This document shows positions 23,935 through 35,457 of a DNA stretch of 64,000 nt, in pieces. Under the pieces are notes generated by a model. That model was not told where the DNA came from. It saw only the letters and a program-made list of their open reading frames with translations, and searched no databases. The stretch is from Vitellaria paradoxa (taxonomy: Eukaryota; Streptophyta; Magnoliopsida; Ericales; Sapotaceae). Where the stretch lies: positions 13,991,009-14,055,008 of the forward strand of contig CM034233.1 in NCBI GenBank assembly GCA_019916065.1, in the 5' to 3' direction. Both the position numbers and the translations under genes were made by a program. Numbering within the stretch: the stretch's first letter is position 1; each line of letters starts with the position of its first letter.

Positions 23935-24180
23935 AGAAAGACTTGGGATAATTTTTTAAATAGAAAGACTCTGTCGGGCAGAAGGAATTTGTCATCAAGG
24001 ATGAGCTAATTCAAGGGCTGGTAATTGATAACTAGCTGCATCTTTCCTCTTACTTGTTTTGATCTTTTGTTGACATAAAATGCTTCACATGCCCATTGGG
24101 AAACTGCTGGTTCAATGAAACCTTCAGCTTGGAGTTGAGTGACTTCAGCCTAAATGCCAGGATTCATATCCTTTTGGACA
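23935..24180 (-). pseudogene. Viral reverse transcriptase fragment, - orientation
   Basis: The minus strand reads KDMNPGI, stop, AEVTQLQAEGFIEPAVSQWA, CEAFYVNKRSKQVRGKMQLV and INYQPLN, stop, then LILDDKFLLPDRVFLFKKLS. It is the same RT region as the plus-strand copy at 23240-23575 but better preserved, and it ends before the catalytic YxDD motif. Confidence 0.8.
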
Positions 24181-24216
24181 AATATTCCAAGCCACTACCA
24201 GTTATAGCCTTGTTTG

Positions 24217-25500
24217 ACACACACACATATACACATATATATGATATCTTATGTATATTTATCTATCTTAAAAATGTTTAAAAGGTTTTTATTCTTTTAA
24301 TTGTGAATTTGAACATTGTTTGATATATTTATCTCCTGTGATGATTTCAAATAGAATTTCAATTGGATGAAAAGTCTTGTGAAGGAATCTGAGCTTATCC
24401 GGATATATTCTCTGAATTTGAATACATTCATCTGATTCTATACTTTAAAAAAAATTTGTCTTACATTTGATTCTCACTTTAATTAATTTGATTCCCAATT
24501 TGAATCAGATATATTGATGTTGATGTATATTTATCTGATTTTCTTTAATTCTTATCCGTGAAATCATTTTATGTCTTCTGGCATTTCTCTATAAACTGCA
24601 GAACTATATCGCGGTTTCAATCCATTTAAAAACGCAATATTATATCACAGTTTCATTAGACAAATTCCATATTTCTAGCATTATTCCCTCATTTTTGTAT
24701 TAATCATCAATAAAGAAAAAATCTATAAATGTTTATAATTATTATATAGACCAGATTATATATATATATGTCTAACTATTATATTTATATGATATATTTA
24801 ATTTCTATTACATCGACACACATAAATTGAGTCTATGCATTAATTGCTCCAATAAATTATACCAAAATCTATATATATTTTTAAAAAATTAAAATAGGCA
24901 TACAATAATTCTTTTTGTTACAATTGTTTTCAAATTGCTTTTAATTTCATTCATTAAAGAATACTCCGGTAATATGCATTTGTTAGAAATGAAAACCAAT
25001 ATGAAAATTAGTTATAAAATGTTAAAAATCAATTATAAAATATTTATTGTTATTGTATAGACCAAACTTTATATATGTTTAACTATTAAAAATTAAATAA
25101 ATTTATATAATGTATTTAATTTCTTTTACATTAGCACACATAAATTCAGTCTATGCAAGTCTTGATATAGGATAAATTAAACCAAAATCTATGTAGGGAT
25201 ATAATAACACCATTTGTTTCAATTGTTTTCAAATTACTTTTAATTTCATTTATTAAAAAATACTCCGATAATATGCATTCGTTGGAAATGAAAACTTATA
25301 TGAAAATAAAAAAATCAGTTATAAAATATGACTTTTTTTATTGATGATTAATACAAAAATTAATAGAATATTGCTAAAAATACATAATTTGCCAAAATAC
25401 AGTTAATTAAAATGATAACGCTATTGCAGATTGGTCTAAAATTAATCAACGAAATGAGATTTTGGTTTTAGCTGAATGCATATATATGTTTGTTCTACAG

Positions 25501-25531
<31 letters not shown>

Positions 25532-27990
25532 AGATTTCGGATATTTTTTTTAATTCTATCGATTTTTATCTTTAATTTTTATCGTAGAATTTTTATCGTT
25601 TAAAAGGTTTTTATCCTTTTAAATTTGATTGCAATTTTAATGTATAGAATTTTGATTGGATTAGAAATATAGTAAATTTGAAAGCAAAATGAAATTACAT
25701 TTTGATATATTTATTGATTTGATTTGATTTGATTCGATCATTTCAACTTTAATAGATAATTGGATTAAAAGTCTTGTGAAAGAATCTGAGTTATCTAGAT
25801 ATACCCTCCGAATTTGATTGATATATTTTCATCATGACGTTAACAAAATTTTCTTACATCTCATCCACACTTTAATTTATTGAAAATCTAATTTCTAAAA
25901 TTTCAATCAAATATATTGATGTTGATATATATTCACTCGATTCAATCTTCAATTCTTATTCGTTAATCATTTCATGTTTTTTATGATTTTTCTATAAATC
26001 ATATAACCATACCGCGATTTTAGCTGTTTTCAGCCCATTTAGAAACCTAATATCATACTGTGGAATTATATCGCGGTTTTAGTCCATTAAAAAACCCAGT
26101 ATCATACTGCAATTTCATTAACTGTATTTTGACAAATCCTATATTTCTTGCACATTCTCCCAATTTTTGTATTAATCATCAATAAAAAAACTTTATAAAA
26201 TGTTTATAACAGAATCTGTATTTTCAGCCGTACTCTTTCAATTTTTGTATTAATCATCAATAAAAACAAAAAAAAAGTATATAAAATGTTTATAATTATT
26301 GTATAGACCCAAATTTATACATGTTTAACTATTAAAAGTTAGATAAATTTATATGATATATTTAATTTCTATTACATCGATATGTATAGATTGAGTCTAT
26401 GCAATAATTACTTTTGATATAGGATAAGTTATACCAAAATCTATATGCATTTTCAAAAAATTAATACAGGTATATAATAACATCTTTTGTTACAATTGTT
26501 TTCAAATTACTTTTAATTTCATTCATTAAAAAATATTCCAGTAATATGCATTCGTTGGAAATGAAAACCACTATGAAAATCAATTATAAAATGTTTATAG
26601 ATATTGTATAGACTAGATTTTATATATGTTTAATTATTAAAAGTTAAATAAATTAATATGATATATTTAATTTCTATTACATCGGCACATATAGATCGAA
26701 TCTATGCAATAATTACTTTTGATAAGATAAATTATGCGAAAATCTATATATATTTACAAAAAAAAAATTAATATAGGGATATAATAATACTTTTTGTTTT
26801 AATTGTTTTCAAATTGTTCTTATTTTCATTCGTTAAAAAATACTCTGATAATATGTATTCGTTGGAAATGAAAACCTATGTGAAAATCAGTTATAAAATA
26901 TTTATAGTTAGGCAAATACTAACATATGTCCTTAAGGTATATGTTAAGGAACATTTGCTACCGTGATTTTTACTCCTAAACACATTCTTTGACACTGAAA
27001 CACATTTTTCAATGTTGGAGATTTATTGAAAGGAGTGGAAATTGATGTAAATGTAGATTCCAACGTATATAATTAATATTTCAATTACCATAATATTGAG
27101 AATTGACGTAAATATAAACTTCAATGTATATAATTAATGTTTTCAATTACCTTAACAAGTGCCCTTAGCATGACCGATATGGTTATTACATTAACCAGAT
27201 TTTATATATGTTTAATTATTAGAAGTTAAATAAATATATATGATATATTTAATTTCTATTATATCAGTATACACAGATTGAGTCTATTTAATAATTACTC
27301 TTGATATAGGATAAATTATACAAAATCTATATATATTTAAAAAAAATTAATATAAGAATATAATAGCACACTTTGTTACAATTATTTTCAAATTGCTTTT
27401 AATTTCATTCATTAAAAAATATTCCGATAATATGCATTCGTTGGAAATGAAAACCTATATGAAAATCAGTTATAAAATGTTTATAATTATTGTATAGACC
27501 AGACTTTATGTATGTTTAACTATTAAAAGTTAAATAAATTTATATGATATATTTACTATTGCATCGACATACATAGATTGAATCTATGTAACAATTACTG
27601 TTAATATAAAATAAATTATTCCAAAATCTATATGTATTTTCAAAAAATTAATATAGAGTTATAACAATACCCCTTGTTGCAATTGTTTTTCAAAATACTT
27701 TTAATTTCATTCATTAAAAAATACTCCAATAATATGCATTTATTGGAAATGAAAATCTATATGAATATTAGTTATAAAATATTTATAATTATTGTATAGA
27801 CCAGATTTTATGTATGTTTAACTATTAAAAGTAAAATAAATTTATATTATATATTTTAATTTTTATTACTTTGGCATACGTAAATTAAATTTATGTAATA
27901 ATTACTTTGATTCAGGACAAATTAAATCAACATCTATATATTTTCCAAGAATTAATATAGGAATATAACAACACCCTTTGTTACGATTGT
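24217..27990. repeat. AT-rich tandem-repeat array with ~300-bp units
   Basis: Blocks such as TTGTTTTCAAATTRCTTTTA, TTTCATTCATTAAAAAATA, GAAATGAAAAC, GTATAGACC and GTTTAACTATTAAAAGTTA recur in the same order. The first block starts near 24926, 25222, 26492, 26800, 27382 and 27680, giving spacings of about 290-310 bp where uninterrupted. A larger duplication also exists: ~24280-24725 (TCGCGGTTTCAATCCATTTA, TGTATTAATCATCAATAAA) recurs at ~25600-26195. No protein-coding region was found. Confidence 0.75.
26911..27175. mobile_element. MITE inserted in the tandem array, about 265 bp
   Basis: The unit sequence TTATAAAATATTTATAGTTA is interrupted here and resumes after 27175. The insert starts GGCAAATACTAACATATGTC and ends AACAAGTGCCCTTAGCATGACC, an imperfect inverted repeat. 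The flanks ATAGTTA and ATGGTTA may be a degraded target duplication. Two internal copies of AAATTGAYGTAAATRTARA-like sequence are present. Confidence 0.55.
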
Positions 27991-30816
27991 TAATTGACCA
28001 AAGTTAGTAGCTTATGAAATTTTGTTCCAGTAAATTAGGAGATGTTGCGATTGCCACATAATATGCTGGTTTCTACATATTTTTAATTAAAATTATACTA
28101 AGGCACCTCTAATTAAGTCTGACTTTTTACTTGATATATGAAGTGACATCCATCGATGTAGTTATACAATAGCGATCCTTTAATTTGTGATAATTTAATT
28201 TGATTAATGTAATTTAACATGATTAAAAACAATTAATTGTGATAGAAAGCTAATATTTAGAAGATACTTGTGCTTCTACTGCTCTAGAAGAATGGGAGAA
28301 CTAATATCCAATAAAATTTTCTCGTATATTCTAATGCTTTATATTTTCGAGTCGCCGCACCCACTTAAAAGATGAGCATGTTTGTTAGACTCATGACCAT
28401 ATAAAACTATGTCCCCCTACATGAAAGTACGTGAGAGTGATGCATGGTTCAAAATTAGCATTCCCAAGAGTGGCGTTTGGATCATTACAAGACTATACAA
28501 AACTTTATAAAATTAAAATTTTATATTCACTCTATAAATTACGAGAATATAAAAATACAATTTTTATAGATTTATATTAATTTATACAACTTTAAATACC
28601 CTCAATACATATATCACTCATAAGTAAAGCGATCGACCGCATGCATGAAAAATTGCTTGGCATTTTAATTCAGACGTACCAGGCCTTTTTTTTAATAACT
28701 TTACTAAAACATTTTTGAATTACAAAATTATTATTAACATATTATTTTAATAACTTTTTTTTGATAAATCTTTTAACCGAATATTATTTTTGACATTTAA
28801 TTACACAATCATTTATCAAAATTTTAGCATAATTCAAATTTGTAAAGTCGGCAAGTACGTTTAAATTAATAACTGCATTTGATATTGAAACTCAGTTAGA
28901 CATTTAAATTAATAACTGTATTTGATATTGAAACTCAGTTAGACATTTATAAGCAAACGTGGACAGAGATGGGTCCAAGGGTTGCAGTAAGAAAATAAAA
29001 AATTGAGATTTCTTTACCTTTTAATTATATGTGATTTTCGATATTTTATATTAACTATGTCCTAATTAAAATTTAAAAATTTTTATTTGAGTTTGATAAT
29101 AATTTTAATTAAATTAAATTAAAAATATTAAATTAAATACAAATAAATTTCAATCTTCATTTTCTTCTGTAACTCCTGCGCTAGATTTTTCCGCCAGCAG
29201 CTGGAACTCGGTCAAAGACATGGCACTTCCGATGGGTAAATTAATACTCAGGTAGGCTTTATGTGAATTCTTCTTTTCAGCAAAGACCACCGTCTTATTT
29301 GTCATCGAAGTAGATCCAATCATGCGAATCATACATTCCATAATTTAAAATAATAACTTATTATAAATTAAAAATAATAATTGATTGAAATAATTTTTAT
29401 TATAAAATTATCATTATTTGCGTTTAATTTATTAACAAACGGTGAAAAATTCTAAAAATTTCTTAAAAATTCTAAAAGTTATTTATTTTTTATCTCACTG
29501 CACGAATCACGAATTCATAAATTATCTCACTTTATCTCACTTTTTATCACTCCAAACGCATTCATATAAAAGTGTTTGGTTGAAAAAAGTTTAACTAAAA
29601 AGTAGAGTAAAAGTATAAAAATTTGACATAAAAGTGATATGCGATAAAATTTAATTGAAAAAAAATATAAAAAGTTGATAAAAATTAATGAATTTTAGTT
29701 GATTTTAATTAATTAAACACCTTCCTCATCTTAATACTTTTTATTTTAATATATTTTACTGACACTATATATATATATATATATATTTGGGGCAAACTGT
29801 TGACTTGTGACAAAATTATTAATTCTGAAGCTCACAAGTACTGGGGAGTAGTCAAGGAGAAAGCACAAGGTCTACACCTAAAATTATTATGATTTTAGCC
29901 ATACATACACAGATATATCGCTGTCTTGGCAGTTGGCCCGCAATGGCGCTTAATACTTGTTATAGTCGATCCAGCAAGAAATTATTTTTAAGTGTTTTCA
30001 CACAGAATGGCTGTTATTATGTTTTTCATCCATCATTGAAGCTACTTTGTGTGTGTTTGGAGTAATAAAAAGTGAGAAAAGTTATGAATTCGTAATACTT
30101 ACAGTGAAATAAAAAAATTGATGTGATAAAAATTTTTAAATTTTTTTTTTATTTTTTAGAGATGCCAAACAATGCCTTTATTACAATTAAACTTTATAAA
30201 TGTGTAAGAGGTTTGGATTAAAAATTTGTTAAGGCAAATAATAATAATAATAATAACAAATAGGGATTCAAAATTTTCTTCAAAGGACAATAGAATGAAA
30301 ATACGTGAAATTTAAAAAATTAAAATTAAATAAATTAAAGAAATTAGTATATTGATGAATTTTTTTTATTTTTATATATTATATTCTTTTTAATTCATCC
30401 ATACAAGGACATGCATTTAAAATTTTATATTGCTTTCAATTTTTACCTCATCTTTTTTTTTTCCCTTCACTAAATCTTTACTTCCAAACGTACCCTAAAA
30501 TGGAAAATCAATTTCCCAAACTAATATTCTTCCAGGCAAAATACGTAAACAAAACCCAACAGCACCAACCTTTCTGCCAATCTTTCTATTTGCAATGGTA
30601 CTGGGAGCCGAAATTAAGTTAAGGGAATCAATTATCAATATCTCAGTGTACTTCCATTGGATTCTTGATGAATTGAGAAGATTGGATATACGATCCATAT
30701 GATATGAATGCGGGGATACAGACACAATGCAAATATGCAATGCAATTACAAACAAAAATATAACAAAAATACTTGTTCAGTCTCCGTAATATGAACGGAG
30801 ACCTTCTCATATTATT
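27991..30816. other. AT-rich intergenic DNA with minor repeats
   Basis: No recognised gene. It holds a perfect-register 43-bp tandem duplication (28861-28903/28904-28946), MITE-like GTTTGG...CCAAAC segments near 29470-29730 and 30045-30175, a (TA)n run at ~29766-29785 and an (AAT)n run near 30238-30256. Confidence 0.5.
29150..29341 (-). CDS. Possible small protein or gene fragment, unknown
   Basis: A 63-codon ATG-to-TGA frame stands out by its higher GC content and varied amino-acid use in very AT-rich DNA. It contains KTVVFAEKKNSHKAYLSINL near the middle and ends SSAGVTEENED. No domain, signal peptide or membrane segment was recognised. It could be a captured exon fragment or a decayed gene; nothing upstream shows a promoter or splice partner. 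Confidence 0.25.
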   Translation of the reverse strand: MECMIRMIGSTSMTNKTVVFAEKKNSHKAYLSINLPIGSAMSLTEFQLLAEKSSAGVTEENED

Positions 30817-30826
30817 GCCACGTGTC
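30817..30826 (+). promoter_or_regulatory. G-box upstream of the bHLH gene
   Basis: GCCACGTGTC contains the palindrome CACGTG, a binding site for plant bHLH and bZIP factors, about 250 bp upstream of the likely TATA box. Binding is inferred from the motif only. Confidence 0.5.
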
Positions 30827-30909
30827 AACGAGATAGCCGACTTTACCTGCCGTGTGGTCAATACTCTGTGTGTGTGTGTGGCTCCTTTAAAAGCGTATTA
30901 ATGCACCAT

Positions 30910-30938
30910 CCATCCTCTCCACTGTTGCGTCCGCACAC

Positions 30939-30969
<31 letters not shown>

Positions 30970-31015
30970 TCCATCCTCTCCACTGTTGCGTCCGCGCACA
31001 CAGAGAGAGAGAGAC
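30910..31015 (+). repeat. 61-bp tandem duplication with GA microsatellites in the bHLH promoter
   Basis: CCATCCTCTCCACTGTTGCG starts at 30910 and again at 30971, each time followed by a (GA)n tract. The duplicated unit places two GA-repeat blocks between the G-box and the TATA box. Confidence 0.8.
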
Positions 31016-31074
31016 CAGTCAAACCGCCAAAAGTTTAAAAAAAAAAAAAATGCTTTAAAATTCAGATCTTCACA

Positions 31075-31080
31075 TATAAA
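31075..31080 (+). promoter_or_regulatory. Candidate TATA box of the bHLH gene
   Basis: TATAAA in the context CACATATAAACGG lies 240 bp before the start codon. It would put the transcript start near 31105-31112 and give a ~210-nt 5' leader that ends in a CT-rich tract. Confidence 0.45.
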
Positions 31081-31319
31081 CGGTCCCATGATCTTTCCAT
31101 AGGCTGTATAGCTTCTTTTCTTGTCACTATCAATCAGAGGATCAGACCCACCTCACTTAATTCGCTCGCTCTCGATCATCTTACACTTACATACATATAT
31201 ATGTGCGTATATATCCATCTATCTGCCTATATATTTGTCATCAGGAACCCGACCAGTTTTCTCATTTTCTTCTGCTCAGACTGCTTAATTTCAAAGCCCT
31301 GGTCCTCTCTCTCTCTACT

Positions 31320-32224
31320 ATGGCAGCCTTTTCATCTCATCATGATCATCATTGTCCTCCTTTTATGGCTTCAGAGTTGGGTGATGTGCCAAACAACTCG
31401 AAGAAGATGTCTGACCTATTGGAGCAGGAAATGATGAAAACCACCACCCGTTTTTCACCGATTTACCCCGGTGAATATCCTCCCTTGCAATTCCATTCTA
31501 TACAAGAAATTAGTTGCGGGTCTATTGACAGCATAATTAAAGCCCCTCTTGGCTATGCTGAGTGTGGTGTGACTCCAAAGCAGTACACGGATTCTTCGTC
31601 CGTGGTGGCTAAGTTTCAAAGTAATATTGGTGCTGATGATCAGGCCACTCCGGCGGTGACCCGTTTGGAGAAAAAGAGAAAAAAATCCATGGATTCTAAG
31701 GTAATTTTGTGCAAAACTTAAGTTGGCTAGAAAATTATTTATGATCTTCTACATTCAGTTGTGTGGTTATTACATCATGACTTTGATAGGTGGTTAGAGA
31801 AGATCAATGCAAGAAATTAGAAAAGAAATGTCAAGATGGCATGTCCAGAAATGGAGAAGAAAAGAAGTTCAAAGCGAGAAGGAATGAGGAGAAGAAGAAG
31901 GTGGTCCCTAAAGAGCCTCCAACTGGTTGTGTTCATGTGAGAGCAAGGAGGGGTCAAGCTACGGACAGTCACAGCCTTGCTGAAAGAGTAATTGCTATAG
32001 CTTATATTATCATGTGCTATTCATGCTGAATTACTGATCAGAACGAACTTCAAATTTATTGTGTTTGTTTTCTTCTTCTCTCAGGCCAGGAGAGAGAAAA
32101 TTAGTGAGAGAATGAGGCTCTTGCAGTCTCTTGTGCCGGGTTGCGACAAGGTTATATATAAATATCTTCTTGGCTTGGGAAGCTTAACGTCTTACATCGA
32201 GCTTAACTCTTTTCTTCTTTTCTT

Positions 32225-32269
<45 letters not shown>

Positions 32270-33576
32270 CTGTTTTAAAATTATAAATTAACTTTTTATC
32301 ATATATATACATTTTTTAACTTTTATTATTAATTGGTGATGATAACAGATAACGGGCAAGGCTCTTATACTGGATGAAATAATTAACTATGTCCAGTCGT
32401 TAAAGAACCAAGTTGAGGTAAAACTTAAATTTACACAGAGATACCAGATGTGTCTTCTTCCTCATGATATTTGTAACATTTTTTTTTGGTCATGTATAGC
32501 TAGCTTAATTAACCTTTTTTTTACTAATGAACTTCCTTAAACATATATACACACACATATATAGTTCCTTGTGATGAAGCTTGACGCAGTATCTCTCATG
32601 TCAAGTGATCTAGACGACAATGTGTCAGCATCAGAGGTACCCTTTCACCGTTTTTATAATTTTATTGATGGTGCATTGCCATCTTCCTTTGGTACATTAA
32701 TACCCATTTATCGATATGCATTTAAAGTGATAAAAAGTGAGATAAAATAAGATAATTTGTAAGTTCGTAATTCGTGCAGTGAAATAATTTTTAAAAATTT
32801 TTTAAAATTTTTAAAATTTTTCAATGATATTTAATAAACTAAACACACCCATCTTATTTTTCTTTTTCTTTTTTTGTTTGTTTTTCCCCTAGCTCGTTTC
32901 TAACTGCTTAATTTTCACCAAATGGTACAAGTTTTGTAAACTGGAGCCCCCATTGCCATCTGTGCCACAATATATTCCCATGGAGCTTGGATTTGGGACT
33001 AGTATTCCTGAAACAACACCTATCTCAACTTCATTTTTTCATCATCAGGCCCAGAGATCCACTTTTCTCCCTCAGGTAACTTTGCCCTTGAAGATTAACC
33101 AATTGTAAAGCCCGTTTGGCTTACAACTTTTACTTAAAATAATAATAATAATAAAATCAATTTTTATCAAATTTATCCAAAATTTTCTACCAAATACAAA
33201 ATCAGTTTTTACTACTTTTTTTTCTTTAATTTTTACTGACTTTCTTTAATTTTTTAACTTTTTTAATTTTTATAAATTTTTATCTTCACCCAAATTAATT
33301 ATTAAATGTCATGTATTGCTCATAGATATAATTTTTTTTATTATTTTTATTTTTTTGTTTTTGTATCAAATCAACGGCCAGTAGTCATTAATGCATGGGT
33401 AACTTTATGGTGCTGACATAATGATGGCCTATTTTTCTATCATGGACAACAATTTAAGGGGCATCATTAATTTCTAGGATGATGATGGAGATCTGTTGGG
33501 GAACATGATCATCGACGATCAGAGACAAATGCTAATTGCTAATCATTCTGGACTCAATCACTTGTGCTATTTCTAA
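31320..33576 (+). CDS. bHLH transcription factor, BEE/CIB/HBI1-like (subfamily XII)
   Basis: Seven exons with GT-AG introns in phase 0 were assembled by eye: 31320-31700, 31790-31987, 32085-32150, 32349-32417, 32565-32636, 32893-33075 and 33478-33576, giving 355 residues. Residues 1-170 are variable with a Lys-rich region; the block HVRARRGQATDSHSLAER ends exon 2. The bHLH (about 183-235) carries the DNA-contacting His188, Glu192 and Arg196 of E/G-box binders, helix 1 REKISERMRLLQSLVPGC and helix 2 ALILDEIINYVQSLKNQVEF. Known relatives are nuclear dimeric regulators of cell elongation, brassinosteroid response or flowering. The C-terminal exons are less conserved, and the residues after LVSN look unusual, so an alternative 3' splice choice is possible. 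An overlapping upstream ORF may limit translation. Confidence 0.88.
32705..32850. mobile_element. MITE-like insertion in intron 5 of the bHLH gene
   Basis: The segment AAAGTGATAAAAAGTGAGAT, then GTAATTCGTGCAGTGAAATA, then AACTAAACACACCC matches the family seen at ~30050, 39483, 45281 and, inverted, ~29480. It is non-coding. Confidence 0.5.
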
Positions 33577-33927
33577 CATCAAGGGAGTGTTTCCAAATTA
33601 GTGGTATGGGCGCGAGCCTCCCTTTGTTTGCTATTATTCCATAGTAATTTGTTGCTCAATTTGTGGCACATCAATCAATTGAAGTCCAAAACTTCAATAT
33701 TTCATTTGAAGGAATAAAAGTCTACTCTGACAAAGACTTCACGCAACCTTTAGGACGGAGTTATCTCTACAATAACGATATCCCTTTAAATTATAAAAAT
33801 ATTTTTAGTTATAATTAAAAATATTTATATTTTTTATTAATTTTCCTCACTTTACATTACTTCACATTAAAACTATTGTGAGTAGGAAATACTAATAAGA
33901 AAATACAAATATTTTTAGCCAAATTTG

Positions 33928-33964
<37 letters not shown>

Positions 33965-34784
33965 TATATATTAGCCACAGTCTAAACCATCTGCTATATT
34001 TATTCTTGTACCTGATATGCCCCTAACCTTTAAATACCAGTAGAATTATTATTATTCCCCTCACTTAGAGTCTTTTAGCTATTGATCCCCTCATGCCTGC
34101 TAGCTTTGATCCATCTTCTATGTATGGTTTATACATTTGTATATTCGTGAATTTATTTTCTTGCCATTATCTTTTGCAGGCAACACATACGTACACAAGT
34201 GTATAGAGACAGAGAGAGAGACCAAAATGAATGGACATCAATCAGATCATTTGCTCATTCAAGCTGACTCCATCGTCTTCTAAGTGAATTAGTGTCTCTG
34301 GGATTAATAGTATTAATTGGGAGAAGGGAAAGTAAGCAGAGAGATGAACGTAACGGAGAGGAAGCAAAAATGATCATGTGAATGTGTGTAAAGCTGCTCA
34401 TTACTAATATCAAATTAACCTATATTATGATTGTATCTGGACAAGTATGTACTTGTGATGGTAAGATCAAATTCTCCCACATTTGTGTGGTGCTGCAACA
34501 AGTTTAATGTAATGCTATGTAGAAAGTTAATTTCATTAGTTATGTTAAGTTCTCCACGGTTGGAGGTTGACCTGTTAGATCTAAATCTAATTTGGATCAG
34601 ATTCATCAGGTCCAATTATTATGGATGGGATCTAAATTCATCTAATTTATAAGATTCAGTCCAGATTTATATATCCGACGGATTCCACCGATTTTAAAAA
34701 ATAATTTTTTTAAATCATAATTTTAAAAAAATAAAAAATATATATATTATATATATATATATGTAATTGTATATATGTATATAT
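33577..34784. other. 3' flank of the bHLH gene
   Basis: The segment after the stop codon probably includes the 3' UTR, with its end not determined. A long (TA)n run lies at ~33932-33968. A possible acceptor CTTTTGCAG precedes 34180, which could mark a spliced 3' UTR exon, but this is speculative. No further coding region. Confidence 0.4.
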
Positions 34785-35068
34785 TCAAAATACATTATAC
34801 ATGACCACCGCTGGATTCCGCTGTATCCTGGGCTTTTCGAGGGAAGTAGAGAAAGGAGAAGAGGATTCGGCATTGTGTTCGTAGAGCAAGTTGGCTAAGC
34901 GAGCTCCTCCGATTACCTGCGACTGTAGAAAGAGAGAAAGAGAGGGTGGGAGGAAAAAATAGTTAGTGTTTAAAGAGTCGGTTCTGAGGAAGAAAGTGAG
35001 CATACCAGAAGGGCTGAGTAGATCGCGAGGGCGAGAATAAGGAAGAAAACAAATTCACGGAATTGCAT
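34785..35068 (-). pseudogene. Two 5' exons of a truncated gene with a signal-anchor N-terminus
   Basis: On the minus strand ATG at 35068-35066 opens MQFREFVFFLILALAIYSAL (21 codons), a hydrophobic signal peptide or anchor. It ends at a GTATG donor (35005-35001). A pyrimidine-rich intron ends CTACAG, and exon 2 (from ~34926) continues in phase with SQVIGGARLANLLYEHNAES and SSPFSTSLEKPRIQRNPAVV. The frame then runs into a (TA)n-rich region and stops. Codon use and splice sites look genuine, but no later exons are found before the bHLH gene. The protein family was not recognised. Confidence 0.5.
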
Positions 35069-35457
35069 TTTCGGGAATGTGTTTGGTTAGAAACTCGGAA
35101 TTATTCTCTATGTGGAACGAAGCGGAGGCGAAAACTGAAAAGTGAAGACACGGAGAAAGACTTTTACTTTCTTAAGTAAGCAACAAGTCAATATACTTTA
35201 TACATATACATGTGTGTATGTGTGTGTGTAGTAGAATAAAATAGTAAAATGATTTATTTTATTCTACATAAATTTTTTATTTTTAAATATTTTTTAATTT
35301 AAATCCGTTAAGTCACGAATTTAATTATGCGGATCTAATTTAATATTATTAGATCTGATCTGAGTTAGATCTAAACTAAATCAACCCATTAACCAATCTA
35401 GTTGAGGGCACGCAGTTTCGAATTTTTCTCTCTTTCTTTTTTTTCATTTATTCTAGC

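Larger units (their letters stand above)
20270..24216 (-). mobile_element. Endogenous caulimovirid (pararetrovirus) insert, decayed and rearranged
   Basis: This ~3.95-kb block holds remnants of one plant pararetrovirus genome. Reading leftwards on the minus strand from ~22920 come the end of a polyprotein, an intergenic region with TATA box and poly(A) signal, movement protein, coat-protein region, and the beginning of reverse transcriptase, which is cut off at ~20270. Between ~23240 and 24216 lie further RT and movement-protein pieces, one RT piece in the opposite orientation. Every frame has stops and shifts, so nothing is expressible as viral protein. The MP-CP-RT order in one polyprotein suggests a petuvirus/florendovirus-like member of Caulimoviridae; this is inferred from motifs and needs a search. 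Both ends abut TA/CA microsatellites inside a host tandem array. Confidence 0.85.
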
